A stretch of DNA of 64,000 nucleotides from Guyparkeria halophila (lineage in GTDB: Bacteria > Pseudomonadota > Gammaproteobacteria > Halothiobacillales > Halothiobacillaceae). The first letter of the stretch is position 1. Every line of letters begins with the position of its first letter. The translations under genes were made by a program, and so were the position numbers. The stretch is from NCBI RefSeq assembly GCF_034479635.1, contig NZ_CP140153.1:1991501-2055500 (forward strand). Direction: 5' to 3'. Below are positions 1 through 8,705 of the stretch, one piece after another. Under the pieces are notes generated by a model that worked only from the letters and a program-made list of their open reading frames with translations, was not told the DNA's origin and did not search any database.

Positions 1-2459
1 TCGGCCTGGCCGGTGATCCGTGGTGGCACGACCCGGATCGCTTCCTGCTGCTGCGCGAGACGACCCGCCTGCTGCCGGTCGATGGCGACCACCCGGCGGC
101 CAGCCAGGCGCGGGATCTCGCCATCGAGATCGCCGAGGCCGCCCCGGACTTTCAGGACCTGCGCATCAAGCTGCACGGCATGCCGGATGCCGGTGACATC
201 CAGCGGGTAACCGAGTACGCCCGAGGGAACGACGACCCGGCCCTGGACGTGCCCCTGCAGACGCTTGGCCGGGCACTCGAGGCCCTTTACGCACCCCAGG
301 CCGCCGTGGACCGCCTGAGAGCGCTGGGCGGGCGCAGCGCCGATGGCGATCTGCGTCGCTCTCTGCTCGAGGCAGCCGACCGCCTCGAGCGAAGCCGGAC
401 ACTCACCCATCGGCTGACCACGACCGGGCAGCTCGCACACCAAGTCCGCCAGCGCATCGAGGCGCCCACGACCTCGCCGGAACAAAGGCTACGCCTGCTG
501 CAGGCCAGCCTGGCGCTGGAGCAGGAGGCCTTTGCGGTTGCCAGCCACCTGTTCGAACGCAACCAGACCGATCCGGCCACCCGCCGCGACCAGTTGACCT
601 GGTTGCGTGCCCTGGGCGAGAGCCTGTACGGCACCGGCCTGTTGTCCGCCCGGCAATGGCAACACCTCTCGGCGAGCATCGACGGTCTCCTCGACGCGCC
701 GTCCGTACCGGCGTCTCGCTTTGCCACCGAACTGGCCTACCTGGCGCGCACCGCCGGCTGGGCGCAGCGAGCGCTCGGGTTTCATTTCGATCTCGCCATC
801 GACCGCTGGGCGGATCTCACCCCGGAGGTCGGGCACTTCATCCCCGACCGACTGCGCGACAGTCCGTTGCTGTTCTTCAGCCGCCTGCTCGACTGCCTGC
901 GCGATGAGGCCGGGCAACTGACGGATACGCGCCACCGCCTGTTCGGCGAGCCCCTCGCGACCGGGCTTCGACCACTCAACCCCGGCCTGAGCCGTGGGGT
1001 GCTGCGCCCGGTACCGGCCGACGGGGAGCGCTTCGATCCCGAGGGCATCTACCTGCTGCCCGAGACCACCGCCTCGTTACCGCCGATGGCCGGCATCCTG
1101 ACTCGCGGGGCGGGCAACTCGCTCTCGCACGTCCAACTGCTGGCCCGCAACCTGGGCATTCCCAACGTGGTGGTCGACGAGGCGCTGCTCACTCGCATCG
1201 GAACGCATCTCGGCGAGCGGGTCGTGCTGGCAGTGAGCCCGGGCGGGCGCGTTCAGCTGGCCGCCGACGGCCCGGAGTGGCAGGGGCTTCTCGACCGGCG
1301 GCAGGGCGAGCGGGAGCCACGGATCGAGGTGAACTGGGACAAGCTCGACCTGGAAAACACCGCGCTGCGCTCGCTCCACGGCTTGCGTGCCGACGATGCG
1401 GGTCGCCAGGTCGGGCCCAAGGCGGCCAACCTGGGTGAGCTCGCCCGTCACTACCCCGAACAGGTGAGTGCGGGGCTGGCGATTCCATTCGGCGTCTTCC
1501 GTGAACTGATCGACCAACCAATCCGCCCCGGCGGGCCGACGGCCTTCGAGTGGCTCGAACAGGAATACGAACGCCTGGGTCGCATCGAGGACAGCGAAAC
1601 CCGCGACCAGGCCACTGCCGAGATGTTGACTCGGATGCGGCAATGGATCGCAACGGTCGACTTGCCCACCGGTTTTCGCGAGCGGTTGCGCGCCCGTCTG
1701 GTCGAGACCTTCGGTTCGGCCGACACCGCCGGGGTGTTCGTGCGCAGCGACACCAATGTCGAGGACCTGCCGGGATTCACCGGTGCCGGGCTCAATCGCA
1801 CGGTCGCCAACGTGGTCGGCTTCGAGGCCATCATCGATGCCATGCGCGAGGTGTGGGCCTCGCCGTTCACCGAGCGCGCTTATGCCTGGCGCCAGGCACG
1901 CATGGATGCCCCGGCACACGTGTACCCGGCGGTCTTACTGCAGGCGACGGTGCCGGTGGACAAGTCGGGGGTGCTGGTCACCGCCGATCTGGATACCGGC
2001 GATCGACACTGGCTAAGCATCGCGACCAGCGAAGGGCTGGGCGGCGCGGTTGACGGGCAGGCGGCCGAGGAGTTGCGGGTGCATCGGGAAAGCGGAGCCG
2101 TGCGGCTGCTCAGCCAGGCCACGGCCCCCACCCGACTGGCCGTGCGACCCGTGGGCGGCGTTGAGCGGATCGCCGCCGAGGGGCCGACCACCCTGCTCTC
2201 GCCGGCGAACATCGACCGGCTGCGCCACCTGACCGACGACGTCGAAAACCGGGATCTGCTGCCGGTCGACGACGCCGGGGAGCGGCCGGTGGCCGACATC
2301 GAATTCGGCTTTGTCGGCGATCGGTTGGCCCTGTTCCAGATTCGCCCGCTGGTGGAAAACCGCCGGGCCCGGGCCAACCAATACCTGATCGCGCTCGACC
2401 GCCCGCTGCGTGACACCGACGCCCCGGCGGTCGACCTCTCCCGACCACCCGGCCAATAG
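1..2459 (+). CDS. Dikinase-like protein with phospho-His domain then nucleotide-binding domain (5' truncated)
   Basis: The reading frame is open from the first complete codon at position 3, so the true start lies outside the window and only the last 818 codons are seen. A swivelling phospho-histidine domain is marked by TRGAGNSLSHVQLLARN near 1101-1151, with the likely phosphorylated His codon at 1128-1130. It is followed by an ATP-grasp-type PEP/pyruvate-dikinase nucleotide-binding domain: GPKAANLGEL near 1413, VRSDTNVEDLPG near 1740, and FQIRPLVE near the end. No PEP/pyruvate TIM barrel follows. PEP synthase and PPDK place the nucleotide domain first. This order (His domain, then nucleotide domain at the C-terminus) is that of plant alpha-glucan water dikinases, and the LSHV..LARN signature also resembles them. 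The substrate is unknown; glucan phosphorylation is only a possibility. Confidence 0.8.
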   Translation, partial: GLAGDPWWHDPDRFLLLRETTRLLPVDGDHPAASQARDLAIEIAEAAPDFQDLRIKLHGMPDAGDIQRVTEYARGNDDPALDVPLQTLGRALEALYAPQAAVDRLRALGGRSADGDLRRSLLEAADRLERSRTLTHRLTTTGQLAHQVRQRIEAPTTSPEQRLRLLQASLALEQEAFAVASHLFERNQTDPATRRDQLTWLRALGESLYGTGLLSARQWQHLSASIDGLLDAPSVPASRFATELAYLARTAGWAQRALGFHFDLAIDRWADLTPEVGHFIPDRLRDSPLLFFSRLLDCLRDEAGQLTDTRHRLFGEPLATGLRPLNPGLSRGVLRPVPADGERFDPEGIYLLPETTASLPPMAGILTRGAGNSLSHVQLLARNLGIPNVVVDEALLTRIGTHLGERVVLAVSPGGRVQLAADGPEWQGLLDRRQGEREPRIEVNWDKLDLENTALRSLHGLRADDAGRQVGPKAANLGELARHYPEQVSAGLAIPFGVFRELIDQPIRPGGPTAFEWLEQEYERLGRIEDSETRDQATAEMLTRMRQWIATVDLPTGFRERLRARLVETFGSADTAGVFVRSDTNVEDLPGFTGAGLNRTVANVVGFEAIIDAMREVWASPFTERAYAWRQARMDAPAHVYPAVLLQATVPVDKSGVLVTADLDTGDRHWLSIATSEGLGGAVDGQAAEELRVHRESGAVRLLSQATAPTRLAVRPVGGVERIAAEGPTTLLSPANIDRLRHLTDDVENRDLLPVDDAGERPVADIEFGFVGDRLALFQIRPLVENRRARANQYLIALDRPLRDTDAPAVDLSRPPGQ

Positions 2460-2504
2460 GCGCGCCGGCTGTCGTTCCACCACCCACTGACCTATGCTCG
2501 ACAC

Positions 2505-3806
2505 ATGAGCCCCATAAGCCGACATGCCCCTCCCCGTCCGGCATTGGCACCGGTGGTAGTGATCGCAGGACTGGCCGGCCTGATCGGCTTGCTGCTGCCC
2601 GCCACCCTGCCGGCCTATCCCCTGGATGCCGCCGAGGAGACCGGCATCGAACGCCTGGAGGGCTACCGCCTGGCCAACCAGGGGGAAATCGCCGGCAACC
2701 GGCTGCCGCCGGGGGCCCTGCTCGACCGCGACCAGATCCGCCTGCGCCTGACCGATCGGGCGACCTTCGAGCTCCCCGAGGCCGATCCGGCGTTCACGCG
2801 TCGTGTGGTCGACCTGCTGGGGGCCGAGGCGTCCCGGTACAGCGTCAGTGTGCTCGACATCAGCGACCCGGAACGTCCCCGCTACGCGGAGCACAACGGC
2901 GTGACCCGCCGCACGCCCGGGAGTGTCGGCAAGGTCATGCTGGCCACCGCCCTGCTGCAGCAAATCGCCGACCGCTACCCCGACGACATCGAGGCCCAGC
3001 AGCGACTGCTGCGCGAGACGCCGGTCACCGCGGACACATTCATCCAGTGGGACAGTCACACGGTGCCGTTCTGGGATGGCGAGAACCGGCGTTTCACGCG
3101 CCGCCCGCTGCGGGTGGGCGACACGGCCAATCTATGGACCTACCTCGACTGGGCCATGTCGGCCAGCTCGAACGCCGCGGCCAGCGCGGTGATGAAACAG
3201 CTGATGCTGTTGCACTACTTTGGCGACGACTATCCGGTGGCACCCGAGCGAGAGGCCGAGCTGTTCGACCGGCCACCCGCCGAACGGCGCGACATCCTGC
3301 TCGAGGCCCTGGTCGAGCCGATCGCCCGCAACGGACTGGATACCGACCAATTGCGCCAGGGGGCCTTTTTCACCAGCGGTGGCAAGGCGCGGGTCGCGGG
3401 CACCAACAGCCTGGGCACCACCCGCGAGCTGATGCGCCTGCTGGTCAAGATGGAGAAGGGGAAACTGGTCGACGAGTGGTCGAGCCGGGAATTGAAGCGA
3501 CTGCTGTACATGACTCAGCGGCGCATCCGCTACGCCTCCTCGCCGGCACTGCGTGACGCGGCCGTGTTCTTCAAGTCCGGCTCACTCTACAAGTGCGACC
3601 GGGAGGCGAATCCGGACTGCGGCAAGTACCGCGGCAATGTCTACAACTACATGCACTCGGTCGCGATCGTCGAACACCCGGCCGGCGACCCGAAACAGGT
3701 CTACCTGGTGACGATGACCTCCAACGTGCTCAACAAGAACTCGGCGGTAGCGCACCAGAGTTTCGCGACGCAACTGCATCGCCTGATGGAGGCCGGCCAG
3801 GAATGA
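2505..3806 (+). CDS. Serine hydrolase of the penicillin-binding/beta-lactamase fold
   Basis: This 433-residue protein has a hydrophobic N-terminal segment (about residues 16-38), so it is exported or membrane anchored. The three active-site motifs of the serine beta-lactamase/PBP fold are present: S140-V-G-K143 (SxxK), S221-S-N223 (SxN) and KSG in the C-terminal third. It is much longer than a class A beta-lactamase (about 290 residues), with extra sequence before SxxK and between SxN and KSG. That favours a periplasmic peptidase or esterase over a resistance enzyme, but this is inference. It begins 45 bp after the dikinase gene and converges with a related hydrolase 4 bp downstream. No clear Shine-Dalgarno precedes the ATG. 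A TATGCT hexamer at 2493-2498 would put a transcript start at the ATG itself (leaderless), which is speculative. Confidence 0.8.
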   Translation: MSPISRHAPPRPALAPVVVIAGLAGLIGLLLPATLPAYPLDAAEETGIERLEGYRLANQGEIAGNRLPPGALLDRDQIRLRLTDRATFELPEADPAFTRRVVDLLGAEASRYSVSVLDISDPERPRYAEHNGVTRRTPGSVGKVMLATALLQQIADRYPDDIEAQQRLLRETPVTADTFIQWDSHTVPFWDGENRRFTRRPLRVGDTANLWTYLDWAMSASSNAAASAVMKQLMLLHYFGDDYPVAPEREAELFDRPPAERRDILLEALVEPIARNGLDTDQLRQGAFFTSGGKARVAGTNSLGTTRELMRLLVKMEKGKLVDEWSSRELKRLLYMTQRRIRYASSPALRDAAVFFKSGSLYKCDREANPDCGKYRGNVYNYMHSVAIVEHPAGDPKQVYLVTMTSNVLNKNSAVAHQSFATQLHRLMEAGQE

Positions 3807-3810
3807 CCGG

Positions 3811-4722
3811 TCAGCGCGCCGAGACCGCTCCGAGCCTGGCCGTGCGGATCGGCGCGTCCATGATCAACCCGTCGAGCTCGACGATCAGCCGCTTGAGCCA
3901 TTCGCCGCCGCTGGGATTCTGCGCCAGGCCCACGGCGATGTAGGTGCGCCCGTCGTGCTCGACGATGGCGCTGTCGGCGTGCCAGTCGCGCCAAGTGCCC
4001 GACTTGCGGTAGATCTGCGCTTGAGGCACCTCGCCGAGCAGCCCGCCGACGAACTTGTGCGAGATGGCGGGCTCACCGAGGATGCGCTTCATCTCGCGGG
4101 AGGATTGCGGCGAGACCAGCTCGCCCTTCTCGAGCAGGTAGTAGAACCGGGCTACCTGGAAGGCCGTCGCCCCGTGAGACAGATGATGCAACGGGTCGCG
4201 CTGATAGGCCGAACCCCGGCCGTATTCCTTGCCGACCCACAGCCCGCCGTTGAGTGATTCGTCGTAGAGGCGATAGCGGGGCGAACGCAGCAACTCGTTG
4301 ATGTAGTCGCGGCCCACCTTGCCGATCATGGCGGTAGCGGCGCTATTCGACGAGTTGCGGATCATGCGGGTCATCAGATCGCGTGTCTCGTCATCGAGGG
4401 TCAGTGCCCCCTCGTCGATTCGCTGGAAGGCGGCGAGCAGGATCGCGATCTTGGGCAGGCTGGCCGCGTAGAGCATGGCATCGCCATTGACCTCGGCCAG
4501 CCGGGGCTGGTCGGGATCGGTGACATCCACCAGCGCCACCGACAACTGGCCGGCCTCGACCGATCGGCCCAGTTGCAGGGCATCCAGGCGCTCTTCGAGC
4601 TGCGCCTGCAAGGCCGGATCGGTGGCCTCACGCAGCGCGACGGCATCCGCCGGCAGGGCGGCCTGCCCGAGGCCCGGTCCGACCGACCAGAATAGAAAAA
4701 CCAACGCCAGCTGTCGCCACAT
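3811..4722 (-). CDS. Class A beta-lactamase-like serine hydrolase
   Basis: This 303-residue protein has an N-terminal signal-like hydrophobic stretch and the class A beta-lactamase/PBP motifs S88-L-P-K91, S124-S-N126 and K240-S-G242. Its length is typical of class A-fold enzymes. I chose the ATG at 4722 because AGGAGG lies five bases upstream; a GTG two codons earlier would overlap that ribosome site. The segment before SxxK (VTDPDQPRLAEVNG) matches the same region of the convergent neighbour (ISDPERPRYAEHNG), so the two are probably paralogues. I do not see the ExxLN omega-loop motif of true class A lactamases clearly enough to claim antibiotic hydrolysis. A cell-wall peptidase or an uncharacterised hydrolase is equally possible. 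Confidence 0.8.
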   Translation of the reverse strand: MWRQLALVFLFWSVGPGLGQAALPADAVALREATDPALQAQLEERLDALQLGRSVEAGQLSVALVDVTDPDQPRLAEVNGDAMLYAASLPKIAILLAAFQRIDEGALTLDDETRDLMTRMIRNSSNSAATAMIGKVGRDYINELLRSPRYRLYDESLNGGLWVGKEYGRGSAYQRDPLHHLSHGATAFQVARFYYLLEKGELVSPQSSREMKRILGEPAISHKFVGGLLGEVPQAQIYRKSGTWRDWHADSAIVEHDGRTYIAVGLAQNPSGGEWLKRLIVELDGLIMDAPIRTARLGAVSAR

Positions 4723-4827
4723 GGCCACCTCCTGATCCGGGGCATCCGGATGGAAAACAAAATTGCCCTGAACACTACCCCATTAATGCCGTAAAGTCAT
4801 GGAGATAGTCACGTTGAAGGAAGCACG

Positions 4828-6159
4828 GTGACCCCGCAGACCGACTCGAACCACCCCGGACCCAGCCGTCCCGGGCCCGGCAATCCCGAACCGGGCGGCT
4901 TCGGGGCCCGTCATCCGTGGCTGCTGCGGCGTGTCCTGCTGTTCACCAACTTCTTCCTGATCATCGCGGCGGTCTACCACCTCAAGCCGGCCAGCCGCTC
5001 GCTGTTCCTCAGCGCACTGGGTGCCGATGCCCTGCCCTATGTCTGGATTGCCACGGCCACGGCGCTGGCCCTGACCATCGGCCTGTATCACCGCCTGATC
5101 GCGCGCTATTCCCGCATCCACGTGGTCCTGGGCACCTGCGCGGTGGTGATCACGGTCCTGCTGGGGTTCTATCCGTTCCTCGACGGCAGCGGTTTCGCCG
5201 CGGCGTTCGCCTTTTACGTGTTCGTCGACATGGTCAGCGTGATCCTGGTCGAACAATTCTGGAGCCTGACCAACACGATCTTCTCCACCCGCGAGGGCAA
5301 GCGCTGGTACGGGTTCATCGCCACCGGCGGACTGGTGGGCGGGGTCGCCGGTGGCATGGCCTCCAGTGCGTGGATACGCGAGGCGGGCCTGGAAACCATG
5401 GACCTGCTGCCGATCGCGGCGGCCATCATCGGCCTGATCGTCGGCCTGACCCTGCTGATGGGCCGGACCGGCCTTTACCGCGAGAAACCCGGCGTGGCCA
5501 ACCACCACAGCCAGTCTGCCGGCGACTGGCGGGCGATCCTGCGGCACCGCTACCTGTTGCTGATCGCGGGCATCCTGCTGCTGGCTCAGATCGCCGAACC
5601 GATCATCGAATACCAGTTCATGAAGGTGGTCGAGGCGACCGTCACCGATCGCGACGCGCGCACGGCCTACCTGGGCGCGTTCTTCGGCGTACTCAGCGCG
5701 GTGGCGATCGGCATCAACCTGCTGATCACGCCGCTGGTGCATCGCTGGCTCGGGGTGCTCGGTGGCCTGTTCGCCCAACCCATCGCGGTGGTGATCGGCA
5801 GCGTCGTGTACCTGTCGCAAGCCACCCTGCAGGCCGGGGCGTTTCTCAAGATCGCCGACCGCGGCCTGTCTTACTCGATCAACCGCGCCTCCAAGGAGCT
5901 CCTGTACGTGCCGATCGAGCCATTGCTGATGTTCCGGGCCAAGGCCTGGATCGACATGTTCGGCTACCGGCTGTTCAAGGTGGCCGGTTCACTGCTGATC
6001 CTGTTGCTGACCCAGTGGCTTCCGTGGCCACTGGAGGCCGCACAGCTCGCCTGGGTGGTCGTCGCCATCTGTCTGCTGTGGATGGCCGCCCTCACCCGAC
6101 TGGGGAGCCGGTATCGCGGCATCCTTGACCGGGCCGAAGCCATCGCGGAAACCCGCTGA
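4828..6159 (+). CDS. ADP/ATP-translocase-like (NTP/NDP exchange family) membrane protein
   Basis: A 443-residue polytopic membrane protein with about twelve hydrophobic segments. The GTG start at 4828 has GAAGGA a few bases upstream. The opening (RRVLLFTNFFLIIAAVYHLK), the glycine-rich ATGGLVGGVAGG loop near residue 165 and the SINRASKELLYVPIE segment near residue 350 resemble the MFS-like nucleotide-transporter relatives found in free-living bacteria, which are distant from the true rickettsial/chlamydial nucleotide exchangers. What the free-living members transport is not established, so nucleotide exchange should not be assumed. The gene stands alone on the plus strand and converges with the slipin gene, with a minus-strand terminator between them. 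Confidence 0.7.
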   Translation: MTPQTDSNHPGPSRPGPGNPEPGGFGARHPWLLRRVLLFTNFFLIIAAVYHLKPASRSLFLSALGADALPYVWIATATALALTIGLYHRLIARYSRIHVVLGTCAVVITVLLGFYPFLDGSGFAAAFAFYVFVDMVSVILVEQFWSLTNTIFSTREGKRWYGFIATGGLVGGVAGGMASSAWIREAGLETMDLLPIAAAIIGLIVGLTLLMGRTGLYREKPGVANHHSQSAGDWRAILRHRYLLLIAGILLLAQIAEPIIEYQFMKVVEATVTDRDARTAYLGAFFGVLSAVAIGINLLITPLVHRWLGVLGGLFAQPIAVVIGSVVYLSQATLQAGAFLKIADRGLSYSINRASKELLYVPIEPLLMFRAKAWIDMFGYRLFKVAGSLLILLLTQWLPWPLEAAQLAWVVVAICLLWMAALTRLGSRYRGILDRAEAIAETR

Positions 6160-6174
6160 GGCTGACCACTCAGT

Positions 6175-6205
6175 AAAAAGCCCGACGACCAGAAAGCCGT
6201 CGGGC
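6175..6205 (-). terminator. Rho-independent terminator of the nfeD-slipin operon
   Basis: An 8-bp perfect stem (GCCCGACG at 6180-6187 pairing with CGTCGGGC at 6198-6205) with a 10-nt loop is followed, on the minus strand, by a run of five T residues (AAAAA at 6175-6179 on the plus strand). It lies about 40 bp downstream of the slipin stop codon. Confidence 0.85.
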
Positions 6206-6243
6206 CAGTGGGAAATCCAGCCGCCCCCGCGAATCGACCGCGA

Positions 6244-7029
6244 TCAGCCCTCGGGGCGTTTCTGCGAGAAGTGGCCGGTGAACTCCTGGAAGGCGTTGGT
6301 CAGCTCGATCGGCAAGGGGAAGAACACCGAGCTGGTCTTGCCGTTGGTGGACATGTCGGCCATGGTCTGCAGGTAACGCAACTGCAGCGCGGCGGGGCTG
6401 TCCTTCATCATGTCGGCGGCCTGCACCAGTTTCTCGGCGGCCTGCAACTCACCCTCGGCGTGGATGACCTTGGCCCGCCGTTCGCGCTCGGCCTCCGCCT
6501 GGCGAGCGATCGCGCGAATCATGGATTCGTCCAGGTCGACATGCTTGATCTCGACGTTGGCCACCTTGATGCCCCAGGCATCGGTCTGCTGATCGAGGAT
6601 GCCCTGGATGTCATTGTTGAGCTTGTCGCGCTCGGAGAGCATCTCGTCGAGATCGTGCTTGCCGAGCACCGAGCGCAAGGTGGTCTGGGCCAACTGGCTG
6701 GTGGCCTGGTTGTAATTTTCCACCTGAATCACGGCGCGCTCGGGATCGACAACACGGAAGTAGAGCACCGCGTTGACCCGCACGGTGACGTTGTCCTGCG
6801 AGATCACATCCTGGCTGGGCACGTCCAGCGTGATGATGCGCAGGTCGACCTTGACCATCTGCTGGATCACCGGAATGACGATAATCAGGCCCGGGCCCTT
6901 GACCCGCTGGAACCGGCCCAGGAAGAACACCACGCCGCGCTCGTACTCGCGCAGCACGCGCAAGGACATGGCGATGATCGCGACCAGCACGATCAGCGGC
7001 ACGACCAGAAATCCGAAATTACCGAGCAT
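6244..7029 (-). CDS. Slipin / stomatin-like SPFH (band 7) membrane protein
   Basis: A 261-residue protein with one N-terminal membrane helix (residues 6-24) followed by the SPFH/band 7 domain: [19 protein letters not shown], then [15 protein letters not shown]. The coiled-coil-prone [17 protein letters not shown] segment near residue 180 is the usual oligomerisation region. Slipins form large membrane-bound rings linked to microdomain organisation. The gene lies 36 bp downstream of an NfeD-type protease gene, the standard bacterial partner. In characterised archaeal pairs the NfeD protease cleaves the C-terminal region of its slipin. The start has GGAGGAGAAGG immediately upstream, and a strong terminator follows the gene. 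Confidence 0.92.
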   Translation of the reverse strand: MLGNFGFLVVPLIVLVAIIAMSLRVLREYERGVVFFLGRFQRVKGPGLIIVIPVIQQMVKVDLRIITLDVPSQDVISQDNVTVRVNAVLYFRVVDPERAVIQVENYNQATSQLAQTTLRSVLGKHDLDEMLSERDKLNNDIQGILDQQTDAWGIKVANVEIKHVDLDESMIRAIARQAEAERERRAKVIHAEGELQAAEKLVQAADMMKDSPAALQLRYLQTMADMSTNGKTSSVFFPLPIELTNAFQEFTGHFSQKRPEG

Positions 7030-7065
7030 CGTCCTTCTCCTCCCGGGCCTGTAGGCCCTCCGTTT

Positions 7066-8508
7066 TCATCGTGGCGATTCGTCTCTATCCATCGGCTCGA
7101 CACTCAGCATGAGCCCGTCGATGGCGACCACCCTTACCGCCTGACCCTCCCGGACCGGTGTGCGGGTCCGGGCATTCCACAACTCACTGTGAATGAACAC
7201 TCGACCGCTGGTGTCGAAATCTTCCTTGGCGACGCCCTGCATGCCGATCATCTCTTCGTAACCGGTCGCCGGTTTCTTGCGGCGCACGTCGAGAAAGCGC
7301 CCCAGCACCCAGATCGAGAAGCCCGCGATGGCGATCGCGACGCCGATGATCAGGGGCAATGCCACGTTCAGATTGGGGTCGTCCCAGAGCATGATGGATC
7401 CTGCGGTGAAGGCGGCCAGACCACCGATGCCGAGCGCGCCGAAACTGGGCACGAACGCCTCGGCGACCATGAAGATGATACCGAGCAGGATCAGCGCCAG
7501 ACCGGCGTAGTTCAGCGGCATGACCTGCAGGGCGAAGAAGGCCAGGATCAGGGCAATCGAGCCGATCGTCCCGGGGACGATCGCCCCGGGATTCGCCAGC
7601 TCAAAGATGATGCCGTAGATCCCGATCAGGAGCAGGATATACGCGATATTGGGATTGGTGATCACGGCCAGAAGCTTGGCGCGCCAGTCCGGGTCCTCGC
7701 GAACCACCTCGATGCCCTGCGTCGACAACGTCCGGCTCGTGCCGTTGACCATCACCTCGCGGCCGTCGATCTGCATGAGCAAATCGGAGACATCGTCGGC
7801 CACCACATCGATGACATTGCGTTCGAGTGCCTCGCGCGCGCCGAGGTTGAAACCCTCCCGCACGGCGGACTCGGCCCAGTCGGCATTGCGATCGAAACGT
7901 TCGGCCAGGCCGCGGATATAGGCCACCGCATCCTCGAGCACCTTGCGCTCCATGGCATCGCCACCGCGACGCGGGGACTCGTCAGCATCCTCTCCATCGT
8001 CAGACGGCTCGGTGGCCTTCTCGCCATCGCCATCCTCTGCCCCCTCCGGGGGCGTCATGCCGGGCAATCCGCCCCCGCCCATCTGCACCGGCGTGGCCGA
8101 GCCGAGGTTGGTCGAGGGGGTCATGGCCGCGATGTGCGAGCCGTAGAGGATATAGGTGCCGGCACTGGCCGCCCGCGCGCCGGCCGGGTGGACGTAGCTC
8201 GCCACCGGCACGTCGGCCTGCAGGATGGCCTGGATCATCGAGCGCATGCTGGAATCCAGACCGCCGGGGGTGTCGAGCTGCAGGATGACCAGTTCGGCAC
8301 GGCGCCCCTCGGCCGACTCGATCCCGCGGATCACGTAGTCGGCGGTCGCCGGGGTAATCGCATCCTGCACCGTCAACAGCACGGCCTGCCGACGATCGTC
8401 CTGCGCCGCGGCGATGGCCAGCCAGATCAATCCGGCCAGGATCAACAACGGCCATGCCAACCGGCGCCAGAAAGCGCGAGACGGACGTTCTGGAAATGCA
8501 GCCTGCAT
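7066..8508 (-). CDS. NfeD family membrane-bound serine protease (ClpP-class)
   Basis: A 480-residue long-form NfeD. It has a signal/anchor helix, then a ClpP-like protease domain with LQLDTPGGL and PAGARAASAGTYI (the Ser of ASAG is the likely nucleophile). The general-base Lys is probably in MERKVLEDAVAY. Four or five membrane helices follow (LLLIGIYGIIFE onward), and a C-terminal OB-fold NfeD domain ends the protein. An acidic, low-complexity insertion (EDGDGEKATEPSDDGEDADE) precedes the catalytic lysine. I chose the ATG at 8508 over one at 8544 because GGGAGG lies at proper spacing before the former. It pairs with the downstream slipin gene and should act on that protein or on other membrane proteins. 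Confidence 0.9.
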   Translation of the reverse strand: MQAAFPERPSRAFWRRLAWPLLILAGLIWLAIAAAQDDRRQAVLLTVQDAITPATADYVIRGIESAEGRRAELVILQLDTPGGLDSSMRSMIQAILQADVPVASYVHPAGARAASAGTYILYGSHIAAMTPSTNLGSATPVQMGGGGLPGMTPPEGAEDGDGEKATEPSDDGEDADESPRRGGDAMERKVLEDAVAYIRGLAERFDRNADWAESAVREGFNLGAREALERNVIDVVADDVSDLLMQIDGREVMVNGTSRTLSTQGIEVVREDPDWRAKLLAVITNPNIAYILLLIGIYGIIFELANPGAIVPGTIGSIALILAFFALQVMPLNYAGLALILLGIIFMVAEAFVPSFGALGIGGLAAFTAGSIMLWDDPNLNVALPLIIGVAIAIAGFSIWVLGRFLDVRRKKPATGYEEMIGMQGVAKEDFDTSGRVFIHSELWNARTRTPVREGQAVRVVAIDGLMLSVEPMDRDESPR

Positions 8509-8620
8509 GCGGGTTTCACCCTCCCTTTCGGTGACCGACGGCATTTGCCATCAGAACCCGGTAACAGCATAGGCCATTGACCTCACGAGGACAGGGTGAC
8601 GCCATGGGTGGGGCCCCACG

Positions 8621-8657
8621 AAAAAGGCCGCCCCCTGGAATGACCCTGGGACGGCCT
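8621..8657 (-). terminator. Terminator downstream of moaA
   Basis: On the minus strand AGGCCGTCCC (8657-8648) pairs with GGGGCGGCCT (8634-8625), with one G-T wobble, and is followed by a T-run (AAAAA at 8621-8625 on the plus strand). The upstream half of the stem is repeated in tandem, so alternative stems of equal quality can form. Confidence 0.75.
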
Positions 8658-8679
8658 GGGACGGCCTGGGACGGCCTGG
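8645..8679. repeat. Three tandem copies of a 10-bp unit at the moaA terminator
   Basis: The unit CCTGGGACGG occurs three times without change at 8645-8654, 8655-8664 and 8665-8674, followed by a partial CCTGG. The unit supplies one arm of the moaA terminator hairpin, so expansion by slippage duplicates half of the terminator stem. Confidence 0.95.
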
Positions 8680-8705
8680 CCGGATGCTGCCGCGGCGAGC
8701 CGTGC

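Noticed and set aside
6208-8580. 790-codon plus-strand frame over nfeD and the slipin gene
   Set aside because: His/Asp/Gly/Arg-rich shadow translation; both antisense genes have strong family motifs and proper starts.
8645-8679. CRISPR-like spacing of the direct repeats
   Set aside because: Units are contiguous 10-mers without spacers; no cas genes are present.
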